Part shown: positions 1-5,304 of the stretch, piece by piece
How positions within the stretch are numbered: position 1 is the first letter of the stretch
How the letters are laid out: each line of letters starts with the position of its first letter
Source of the DNA: Halomonas sp.
GTDB lineage: Bacteria > Pseudomonadota > Gammaproteobacteria > Pseudomonadales > Halomonadaceae
Length of the DNA stretch: 5,304 nt
NCBI GenBank assembly: GCA_007116835.1
Contig: SKHS01000237.1
Location: 1-5,304 of the forward strand
Reading direction: 5' to 3'
Notes under the pieces: generated by a model
The model's database searches: none
What the model was told of the DNA's origin: nothing
Seen by the model: only the letters and a program-made list of their open reading frames with translations
Position numbers and translations under genes: made by a program

Positions 1-959
1 ACAATAAAAATACCCATGATTGATCGAGGGGTTGCACCAATGGTACGCAAAATAGCAATATCCGCGCGCTTATCCGTTACCACCATTACCAAGGTGGAAA
101 CAATATTAAACGCGGCAACCGCAATGATGACGGTTAGCAGCAGTGCAATCATGCGCTTTTCCATTTGAATAGCTTGAAATAAGCTGCCATGAGAAAAGGT
201 CCAGTCGGTACCGCGGTAGTTTGAGCCGAGTTCATTCACAATTGCCTGGGTTTCACTACCTGCCAAGAACAAATCATCAAGCTCAAGTCGCAACCCACCA
301 ACGGCGTCTCCCAAACGGGCTAGCGTTTGCATATCTTCAATATTGGCATAAGCTAAATTTGCGTCTAAATCCGCGCCCACGCTGAAGATTCCGCTAACAG
401 TAAAGCGTTTCAAGCGAGGAAAAACCCCCGCTGGCGTAATCGATGCTTCAGGCACCAACAGCATGACTCGGTCACCGACACCCACCCCCAGCCGACGCGC
501 TAACATAGAACCAAGCACCACGTTCCACTCACCCGGCACTAAGTCAGCCAGCTCACCTTGGCGCATGTGTTTGCCAATAATCGACACCTGACTTTCCCAG
601 TCTGGATGGATGCCATTGACCATCGCCCCCTGGTTACGCCCACCTGCAGAAAACATGCCCTGCTGTTCAACGTAAGGTGCCGCACCAATCACACGCTCAC
701 GCTGAACAAGGCGTTCTGCCAACGCCTCCCACTCGACCAAGCCTTCTTGTGCTTCAATTTTGGTGTGGGGCACCATGCCCAAAATACGTGTGCGTAACTC
801 GTGATCGAACCCATTCATCACCGACAGCACAAGGATCAACACTGCCACGCCAAGCATTAGCCCTAGCATCGACGTCAAAGAAATAAACGAAATAAAGTGG
901 TTCCGGCGTTTAGCGCGCACGTAGCGCAGCCCCACCAGAAAAGGCAAACGATCAAGCAT
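1..959 (-). CDS. lolC: Lipoprotein-releasing ABC transporter permease, LolC/LolE (LolF-like) family, partial (3' end outside window)
   Basis: Inner-membrane subunit of the LolCDE-type machine, which extracts mature lipoproteins from the inner membrane and passes them to the chaperone LolA. Reading from the ATG at 959, the frame stays open to the left edge, about 319 codons of a family usually near 410 residues. Visible are a basic N-terminal segment (GLRYVRAKRRN, residues 10-20), a first membrane helix at about 22-46 ending in the family motif LSVMNGF, a periplasmic domain of about 220 residues, a second helix at about 270-295 (FNIVSTLVMVV), and the FtsX/MacB-type coupling segment DKRADIAILRTIGATPRS leading into a third helix cut by the window. 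AAGGAA at 967-972 precedes the start with good spacing. The sequence mixes traits of E. coli LolC and LolE, so it may be a single LolF-type subunit. The ATPase gene lolD would be expected downstream, outside the window. Family assignment is firm; the C/E/F label is less certain. Confidence 0.93.
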   Translation of the reverse strand, partial: MLDRLPFLVGLRYVRAKRRNHFISFISLTSMLGLMLGVAVLILVLSVMNGFDHELRTRILGMVPHTKIEAQEGLVEWEALAERLVQRERVIGAAPYVEQQGMFSAGGRNQGAMVNGIHPDWESQVSIIGKHMRQGELADLVPGEWNVVLGSMLARRLGVGVGDRVMLLVPEASITPAGVFPRLKRFTVSGIFSVGADLDANLAYANIEDMQTLARLGDAVGGLRLELDDLFLAGSETQAIVNELGSNYRGTDWTFSHGSLFQAIQMEKRMIALLLTVIIAVAAFNIVSTLVMVVTDKRADIAILRTIGATPRSIMGIFI

Positions 960-966
960 GGCATCA

Positions 967-972
967 TTCCTT
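967..972 (-). promoter_or_regulatory. Ribosome binding site for the lolC-like gene
   Basis: On the minus strand this reads AAGGAA, seven bases before the ATG at 959. It supports that start over the nearby ATG at 964, which is out of frame with the long coding region. Confidence 0.6.
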
Positions 973-1024
973 AGTAATAAGCGTCCATGGTACGGTTTTT
1001 TTAGCATGGCTGCATGTGCAAACG

Positions 1025-1046
1025 CAGGGTTAGAGTAGCAACCCTG
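1025..1046. repeat. Short perfect inverted repeat in the divergent lolC/aguA intergenic region
   Basis: CAGGGTT (1025-1031) and AACCCTG (1040-1046) form a perfect 7-base inverted repeat around an 8-base centre. It has no T-run on either side, so it does not look like an intrinsic terminator. Its place between two divergent genes would suit an operator or an RNA hairpin in a leader, but the arms are short enough that chance is possible. Confidence 0.35.
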
Positions 1047-1074
1047 GTCGCCGTTCCCTTAGATACGTTAACGC

Positions 1075-1103
1075 TTGCATGTTCTTGAGCTAGCGCCTAA
1101 ATT
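1075..1103 (+). promoter_or_regulatory. Weak candidate sigma-70 promoter for aguAB
   Basis: TTGCAT (1075-1080) and TAAATT (1098-1103) are separated by exactly 17 bases, matching the -35 and -10 consensus at 3 of 6 and 4 of 6 positions. Transcription would begin near 1110, about 50 bases before the preferred aguA start. The match is poor enough that this is only a candidate. If real, it would exclude the upstream TTG at 1075 as the translation start. Confidence 0.2.
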
Positions 1104-1148
1104 GCGCCCGTTATCCTTGTCTTTAAGGCAAGCATTTTTTCGACTATT

Positions 1149-1153
1149 AAGAG
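1149..1153 (+). promoter_or_regulatory. Ribosome binding site supporting the GTG start of aguA
   Basis: AAGAG lies five bases before the GTG at 1159. It is a moderate Shine-Dalgarno match, but no purine-rich site is evident in front of the alternative TTG at 1075. It could also serve a TTG at 1165 with longer spacing. Confidence 0.4.
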
Positions 1154-1158
1154 CATCT

Positions 1159-2229
1159 GTGACGTTGACTAACAAGACTCACCGCTTATTGCCCGAATGG
1201 CATCCCCAGGATGGCCTGCAACTGACCTGGCCACGCGCCGACGGCGACTGGGCACCCATGCTATCGCGTATTGAGGCGACGCTTGAGCACATCGTGATCG
1301 CCACTGCACGCTACCAGCGGGTATTGATCAGCGCGCCCGACGAAGCGACGGTTGCGCGTTTGGCTGCCACGTTTGAGGCAGCTGGTGTGCCCAAGCATCA
1401 GCTGCTGCTAATTGCCGCACCCACTGATGACACCTGGGCAAGAGACCATGGCCCCATCACCGTCATGGATGCGCATAACCAGCCACTGATGCTGGACTAC
1501 ACGTTCACCGGCTGGGGTGGAAAATTTCCCGCCGCATATGACAACCAACTAACCCAGTGGCTAGCTGATGCTGGCGTATGGGCCTGCCCTGTTGAAAAGC
1601 GAGAGACGGTGCTCGAAGGCGGCGCCATCGAAACCGACGGTGAAGGCACGCTGCTAACAACAGAGGCCTGCTTGCTTAACCCGAACCGTAACCCAACGCT
1701 TTCTCGAGCGGATGTTGAAGCCTTGCTAGCAGAAGACTTTGGCATCGACCGCGTGCTCTGGCTGGCTAACGGCCACTTAGAGGGCGATGATACCGATAGC
1801 CACATTGATACTCTGGCACGTTTTTGCACCCCCTCGACCATCGCCTACGTTCGCTGCGATGATCCTAGTGATCCGCACTACCCCGCGCTCAGCGCCATGG
1901 AGCAAGAACTCAAGGCGTTTCGTCAGCGCAACGGTGAGCCCTATCAATTGATTGCTCTGCCCTGGCCACATGCTTGTTTTGACCCTGAAGATGGCCACCG
2001 CCTGCCGGCAACCTACGCCAATTTTTTAATCATTAACGGGGCAGTGCTAGTACCTACCTACGGCGACCCCGCCGATATGGCCGCCCTCACAGCACTGGCC
2101 AAGGCGTTCCCAGAACACGCGTTGATCCCCATCGAATGTGTCAGTGTGATTCGCCAGCATGGCAGCCTACACTGCTTAACCATGCAGCTACCGAAAGGCA
2201 CGCTTGCCCCAGCGCCCACTGAATCATAA
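1159..2229 (+). CDS. aguA: Agmatine deiminase (agmatine iminohydrolase)
   Basis: Hydrolyses agmatine to N-carbamoylputrescine and ammonia in the cytoplasm, the first step of the agmatine-to-putrescine route. The 356-residue product has the guanidine-modifying (peptidylarginine-deiminase-like) fold signatures in order: LPEWHPQD near the N terminus (11-18), TWARDHGP (92-99), EGGAIE (153-158), GDDTDSHIDTLARF (209-222, with the expected catalytic His215 and Asp217), LPATYANF, and the C-terminal QHGSLHCLTMQ with the nucleophile Cys339. These motifs resemble the Helicobacter/Campylobacter agmatine deiminase more than my memory of the Pseudomonas enzyme. The frame is open back to a TTG at 1075, but those 28 codons encode an arginine- and leucine-rich stretch unlike the family, and the homologous part begins about 10 residues after the GTG at 1159, which also has a ribosome binding site. 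The gene is followed immediately by aguB, which supports agmatine rather than peptidyl-arginine as substrate. Confidence 0.93.
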   Translation: MTLTNKTHRLLPEWHPQDGLQLTWPRADGDWAPMLSRIEATLEHIVIATARYQRVLISAPDEATVARLAATFEAAGVPKHQLLLIAAPTDDTWARDHGPITVMDAHNQPLMLDYTFTGWGGKFPAAYDNQLTQWLADAGVWACPVEKRETVLEGGAIETDGEGTLLTTEACLLNPNRNPTLSRADVEALLAEDFGIDRVLWLANGHLEGDDTDSHIDTLARFCTPSTIAYVRCDDPSDPHYPALSAMEQELKAFRQRNGEPYQLIALPWPHACFDPEDGHRLPATYANFLIINGAVLVPTYGDPADMAALTALAKAFPEHALIPIECVSVIRQHGSLHCLTMQLPKGTLAPAPTES

Positions 2230-2233
2230 GGAG
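2227..2233 (+). promoter_or_regulatory. Ribosome binding site of aguB overlapping the aguA stop codon
   Basis: TAAGGAG contains the TAA stop of aguA and a strong Shine-Dalgarno, five bases before the aguB ATG at 2239. This arrangement implies a shared transcript and probable translational coupling. Confidence 0.75.
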
Positions 2234-2238
2234 CCACC

Positions 2239-3141
2239 ATGCCACACACCCTGACCGTCGGCGTTGTCCAACAACCTGCGTGGCCAGATAAAGCACGTAG
2301 CCTTGCCGCCAGTGAAGCAGGCATTCGCGATGCCGCCAGCCAAGGGGCACAGTTGATTCTGCTTCAGGAGCTACACGCCACCCACTACTTCTGTCAGTAC
2401 GAAGACCCTGCGCTGTTTGATTTAGCTGAGCCGCTAGACGGCCCCACTGGCCAACGCTTAGCCAAGCTGGCTAAGGAACTGAATATTGTGCTGGTGGGGT
2501 CGCTGTTTGAAAAACGTGCGGCGGGGCTTTACCACAACACAGCCGTCGTCTATGACCGCGCAAAAGGGCGTGTTGGCCAGTACCGCAAAATGCACATCCC
2601 TGATGATCCGGCTTTTTACGAAAAGTTTTACTTTACCCCTGGCGACGCCGATGACGTCCGCGGCCAAGGCTTCACGCCTATTGACACCTCTGTTGGGCGG
2701 CTAGGTGTCCTAGTTTGCTGGGATCAATGGTACCCCGAAGCGGCACGTTTAATGGCACTAAGTGGTGCGGAGCTCCTTCTCTACCCTACCGCCATCGGCT
2801 GGGACCCAAACGATGATGATGCTGAAAAAGCCCGCCAGAAAGATGCTTGGACAATCATTCAGCGCTCCCATGGCGTCGCTAACGGGCTCCCCGTACTAGT
2901 GGCTAACCGGGTTGGCTTCGAACCCGACCACTCCGGTGTTGGCGACGGCATTGCCTTTTGGGGAGGCAGCTTTGTGTGCGGGCCCCAAGGGGAAATGCTG
3001 GCGCATGCAGGTGAAGAGGCTCAGCAATTAGTCATCAGCATTGATATGGCACGTAGCGAAAATACTCGCCGTATTTGGCCCTACCTGCGCGACCGCAGAA
3101 TTGACGCCTACGGTGATTTAACCCGCCGTTATCGCGACTAA
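2239..3141 (+). CDS. aguB: N-carbamoylputrescine amidohydrolase (nitrilase superfamily)
   Basis: Hydrolyses N-carbamoylputrescine to putrescine, CO2 and ammonia, completing agmatine breakdown to putrescine in the cytoplasm. The 300-residue product is a complete single-domain carbon-nitrogen hydrolase, close to the usual family length. The Glu-Lys-Cys triad is intact: Glu44 in LLQELHATHYF, Lys117 in YRKMHIPDD, and nucleophile Cys160 in VLVCWDQWYPE. Further family signatures are GSLFEKR (87-93), FYEKFYFTPGD (126-136), PTAIGWDPND, and the C-terminal segment RRIWPYLRDRRIDAYGDL. The ATG at 2239 has a strong ribosome binding site. It lies 9 bases after aguA, in the order aguA-aguB with no linked regulator or transporter visible. 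I know the Pseudomonas locus as aguB before aguA, with the repressor gene aguR. Other nitrilase-family activities are possible in principle, but the motifs and partner gene make this assignment strong. Confidence 0.95.
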   Translation: MPHTLTVGVVQQPAWPDKARSLAASEAGIRDAASQGAQLILLQELHATHYFCQYEDPALFDLAEPLDGPTGQRLAKLAKELNIVLVGSLFEKRAAGLYHNTAVVYDRAKGRVGQYRKMHIPDDPAFYEKFYFTPGDADDVRGQGFTPIDTSVGRLGVLVCWDQWYPEAARLMALSGAELLLYPTAIGWDPNDDDAEKARQKDAWTIIQRSHGVANGLPVLVANRVGFEPDHSGVGDGIAFWGGSFVCGPQGEMLAHAGEEAQQLVISIDMARSENTRRIWPYLRDRRIDAYGDLTRRYRD

Positions 3142-3173
3142 CGCCATGCTGCCACTTGCTTCTCCAGTGGCCC

Positions 3174-3208
3174 AATAAAAAACGCCTGTTTCACTACTGA
3201 AACAGGCG
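3174..3208 (-). terminator. Intrinsic terminator for the argJ/Nudix transcript, possibly bidirectional
   Basis: An 11-base-pair perfect stem (3183-3193 with 3198-3208) closes a CTAC tetraloop. Read on the minus strand it is followed at once by TTTTTTATT (3182 down to 3174), a textbook Rho-independent terminator downstream of the Nudix gene. On the plus strand the stem is followed only by CCTTCGTT, so termination of aguAB there would be weaker. The position between convergent genes fits shared use. Confidence 0.85.
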
Positions 3209-3254
3209 CCTTCGTTAACGCAATACCCGCTCATCAGGCGATAGCGTTTCCAAT

Positions 3255-4211
3255 CTACTTCCAAAAATCGCGGATTGACGCAATACCCTGGGCACCCACG
3301 GCACGGGCATGATTGGCATCAAATCGCGTCATGCCGCCTAATGCAAAGACAGGCATCCCGGCACGCTCAACCAGCTGCTGGAAGTCATGCCAACCCAACG
3401 GTGCCACTTCTGGGTGAGAAGGCGTCGTGCGCAGCGGCGAGAGCGTTACAAAATCACAGCCTAACACGGCAGCTTTTGACAGCTGTTCTTGATCATGGGT
3501 GGAGGCAGACAGCCACTTGTTCTCAGCGATTGGGCGGCGGTCGAGATTCATCAATCGCGCGCTGGTCAGGTGAATACCGTCAGCATCAACGGCGTCCAGC
3601 AACGACGGCTCGCCGTTCAACAGCAAACGTGCGTCGTACTCGCGGCATAGTCGCAGCGCGCGCTCAGCCCGCGCAATGTAAGCCGCTTCATCAAGGTTTT
3701 TTGCGCGCAGCTGAACCAACCGAACACCGTCTTCGGAGAGAGCACGCGCTAAAAGAGCCTCAAAGCGCTCGTCGTCCGCTTCTTCACCGGTGATCAAATA
3801 ATCGGTTGGCAGCATAACTGCACGTAGAATAGGCAGATTAGCCGCAGGGAAGGGGTAATTAACCAACTCTTCCATTGGCACCCACCGTACGGCCTGCCCT
3901 TCACGCCCAAACGGCTCACCGGCAAATTCTTGCACCTGCCAGACATCCAACAGAATATGCTTATCTGGGTACTCATGATGAACGCGGATCAGCGGGCGGG
4001 CGCGAACAATCTCTACCCCTAGCTCTTCATGCAGCTCACGCTTAAGCCCTTCCAGGCCCGTCTCGTAGGGTGCCAGCTTGCCCCCCGGAAACTCCCATAG
4101 ACCACCGTGGTCAACGCTGGAAGGCCGGCGCGCAATCAACACTTTTTTTTGATCGGCGCTGATCATTGCAGCCGCCGCGACATGAACTCGTCGTTTTACC
4201 ATTACACTCAT
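3255..4211 (-). CDS. Nudix (MutT-type) hydrolase fused to a ThiE/TenI-like domain
   Basis: Probable 8-oxo-dGTP-type pyrophosphohydrolase that sanitises the nucleotide pool. With the ATG at 4211 it has 318 residues. Residues about 5-130 form the Nudix domain, with WEFPGGK and a complete Nudix box from Gly44 to Val66 (the GX5EX7REUXEEXGU pattern is fully met, including REL and EELGV). Residues about 145-318 form a ThiE/TenI-like TIM barrel with VQLRAK (166-171), DADGIHL (209-215), SASTHD (235-240), FVTLSPLRTT (254-263) and PVFALGGM (287-294). The usual ThiE NDR and QED metal-binding motifs appear as NGE and TSA, so thiamine phosphate synthesis is doubtful. The fusion is a known gammaproteobacterial architecture, not unique here. 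The start is uncertain: a GTG at 4226 and ATGs at 4211 and 4202 are in frame, and homology begins near 4196. The gene lies 81 bases downstream of argJ on the same strand and probably shares its transcript. Confidence 0.9.
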   Translation of the reverse strand: MSVMVKRRVHVAAAAMISADQKKVLIARRPSSVDHGGLWEFPGGKLAPYETGLEGLKRELHEELGVEIVRARPLIRVHHEYPDKHILLDVWQVQEFAGEPFGREGQAVRWVPMEELVNYPFPAANLPILRAVMLPTDYLITGEEADDERFEALLARALSEDGVRLVQLRAKNLDEAAYIARAERALRLCREYDARLLLNGEPSLLDAVDADGIHLTSARLMNLDRRPIAENKWLSASTHDQEQLSKAAVLGCDFVTLSPLRTTPSHPEVAPLGWHDFQQLVERAGMPVFALGGMTRFDANHARAVGAQGIASIRDFWK

Positions 4212-4262
4212 TATGTCTTTATCCACTTTGTGCGTGCCGCTTTCGTCAAAAACAGCGATATC

Positions 4263-4291
4263 GTTGCATTAACACCTTAGACGGCTGTCAA
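4263..4291 (-). promoter_or_regulatory. Candidate internal promoter between argJ and the Nudix gene
   Basis: On the minus strand a perfect -35 hexamer TTGACA (4291-4286) begins one base after the argJ stop codon. With a 17-base spacer the -10 would be TGCAAC (4268-4263), matching only 3 of 6 consensus bases, and no better -10 occurs at allowed spacing. It may give weak separate expression of the Nudix gene, or be a chance match. Confidence 0.25.
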
Positions 4292-4292
4292 C

Positions 4293-5304
4293 TTAGCTAC
4301 GGTAATCCGCGTTAATGGACACATAGTCATGGGAAAGGTCGGACGTCCATACGGTGGCACTCTCCTCACCACGTCCTACGCTAATTCGAATAGTAATCTC
4401 ATCCTGCGCCATGACGGCACTGCCTGCGGCTTCCGTATAGCTTGAGGCACGCCCACCGTTCTCAACCAGACGAACGTCATCCAGGTCAATCACCACTTGA
4501 CTAACATCGAACGCCTCAACGGGAGCACGACCAACGGCAGCCAAAATTCGCCCCCAGTTGGCATCGGATGCATAGAGCGCCGTTTTCACCAGGGGTGAAT
4601 GCGCCACGGTGAACGCAATATCCAACGCTTCCTGCCGAGTCTTTGCCGTATCCACTTGCAACGTCACGAACTTAGTCGCGCCCTCTCCATCGCGAATGAT
4701 CAACTGAGCAAGTTCGGTCATAACCCGCTGCAGCGCATTCCGAAAAATCGCGATATGCTCGTCACTTTCAATACGCGCGCCAGTGCCCGTTGCCGCCAGC
4801 ATGCAAGCATCGTTGGTCGAGGTATCGCTATCTACCGTGATGCAATTAAATGAACGATCCACCGTTTCACGCAGCAAGCTCGCTAAGAGCGGCTGCTCAA
4901 TCGCCGCATCGGTGACTACAAAGCCTAGCATGGTCGCCATATTAGGCTTGATCATGCCAGAGCCTTTTGTCATACCATTGAGCGTCACCTGCTGGTCACC
5001 CACTTCAACAGTCACCGTTGCACCTTTCGGACGGGTGTCGGTCGTCAGGATGCCCTCTCCCGCCTGCTGCCAAGCTTGGCTAGACGCCGTCAGAGAGCTC
5101 AATGCATTGGGCACGCCTGCCAATAAACGCGCCATGGGCAGCGGTTCCCCAATCACTCCCGTTGAGAATGGTAGCACCTGACTTTGGTCAACCCCGACGT
5201 GCTCAGCAAGCGCGGCACAGCTGTCATAAGCATCTTGCAAGCCTGACTCGCCAGTGCCTGCGTTGGCATTACCAGTATTAATCAGCCAGTAGCGCGGCGC
5301 ACAG
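4293..5304 (-). CDS. argJ: Bifunctional ornithine acetyltransferase / N-acetylglutamate synthase, partial (N terminus outside window)
   Basis: Transfers the acetyl group from N-acetylornithine to glutamate in the cyclic arginine pathway, and in bifunctional members also acetylates glutamate from acetyl-CoA. The frame runs open through the right edge, giving 336 codons of a protein usually near 405 residues, so roughly 70 N-terminal residues are missing. In order: the oxyanion/substrate motif LINTGNANAGTG (about 5263-5285), FSTGVIGEPLP, GMTKGSGMIKPNMATML, SFNCITVDSDTSTND, DGEGATKF, DANWGRILAAVGR, and the C-terminal YVSINADYRS. The ArgJ precursor cleaves itself between Ala and Thr in the ATML motif, and the new N-terminal Thr (codon 4934-4932) is the nucleophile. 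Its presence indicates an active enzyme processed into alpha and beta chains. The reading frame has a TTG at 5240, but homology continues upstream of it, so it is not the true start. The C terminus is complete. Confidence 0.96.
   Translation of the reverse strand, partial: CAPRYWLINTGNANAGTGESGLQDAYDSCAALAEHVGVDQSQVLPFSTGVIGEPLPMARLLAGVPNALSSLTASSQAWQQAGEGILTTDTRPKGATVTVEVGDQQVTLNGMTKGSGMIKPNMATMLGFVVTDAAIEQPLLASLLRETVDRSFNCITVDSDTSTNDACMLAATGTGARIESDEHIAIFRNALQRVMTELAQLIIRDGEGATKFVTLQVDTAKTRQEALDIAFTVAHSPLVKTALYASDANWGRILAAVGRAPVEAFDVSQVVIDLDDVRLVENGGRASSYTEAAGSAVMAQDEITIRISVGRGEESATVWTSDLSHDYVSINADYRS

Noticed and set aside
558..886. Two overlapping plus-strand open frames of 69-79 codons
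   Set aside because: They lie antisense within the clear lolC-like gene, show no recognisable protein family, and have no convincing ribosome binding site.
993..1001. T-run in the lolC/aguA spacer as a plus-strand terminator
   Set aside because: No convincing GC-rich stem precedes it and no plus-strand gene ends there within view.
1497..2350. Several minus-strand open frames of 69-114 codons
   Set aside because: They are antisense to aguA and the start of aguB, whose motifs are complete; the shadow translations match no family I know.
3151..3171. Hairpin GCCACT / AGTGGC just after the aguB stop, as an aguAB terminator
   Set aside because: The stem is only 6 base pairs with a 9-base loop, and is followed by an A-rich rather than a T-rich tract on the plus strand; the larger hairpin at 3183-3208 is a better candidate.
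3275..3793. Plus-strand open frame of 172 codons
   Set aside because: It is fully antisense to the ThiE-like part of the Nudix fusion, and its translation is low-complexity in style (rich in Arg, Ala, Gln, His), as expected of a shadow frame.
3794..3976. Minus-strand 60-codon frame within the Nudix domain region
   Set aside because: It is out of frame with the intact Nudix fusion and has no features of its own.
4599..5181. Plus-strand open frames of 84 and 132 codons
   Set aside because: They are antisense to argJ, whose full motif set is present in the other strand.
5238..5240. TTG at 5240 as the start of argJ
   Set aside because: The homologous NTGNANAGTG motif lies upstream of it in the same frame and continues to the window edge, so the true start is outside.

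Overview
This looks like an ordinary chromosomal stretch from a gammaproteobacterium of moderate G+C content. The gene families and protein style suggest the Halomonas/Chromohalobacter group, but that is an inference from remembered family resemblance, not a search. I see no mobile element, CRISPR array, tRNA, rRNA or phage gene.

Layout, left to right. (1) Positions 1-959, minus strand: the N-terminal ~319 codons of a LolC/LolE-family permease of the lipoprotein-releasing ABC transporter, cut by the left edge. (2) About 960-1158: a divergent intergenic region with a small inverted repeat. (3) 1159-3141, plus strand: a tight two-gene operon, agmatine deiminase (aguA) followed by N-carbamoylputrescine amidohydrolase (aguB), with the aguB ribosome binding site overlapping the aguA stop codon. 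(4) About 3142-3254: a convergent intergenic region holding a strong hairpin whose T-run lies on the minus-strand side. (5) 3255-4211, minus strand: a fusion of a MutT-type Nudix hydrolase and a ThiE/TenI-like domain. (6) 4293-5304, minus strand: argJ, the ornithine/glutamate acetyltransferase of arginine biosynthesis, cut at its N terminus by the right edge and lying directly upstream of the Nudix gene.

How the genes fit together. AguA converts agmatine (decarboxylated arginine) to N-carbamoylputrescine and ammonia. AguB then hydrolyses that to putrescine, CO2 and ammonia, so the two genes form a complete agmatine-to-putrescine route. ArgJ recycles the acetyl group during ornithine and arginine synthesis, so arginine synthesis and a downstream arginine-derived polyamine route sit on opposite strands about 1.1 kb apart. 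I see no evidence that they are co-regulated. The Nudix-ThiE protein probably sanitises oxidised nucleotides, and its C-terminal domain appears to lack key ThiE metal-binding residues. LolC/E belongs to outer-membrane lipoprotein sorting and is functionally unrelated to its neighbours.

I found no convincing undescribed system. The points most worth checking are the degenerate ThiE-like domain of the Nudix fusion, the mixed LolC and LolE sequence features of the permease (a possible LolF-type subunit), and the start site of aguA.
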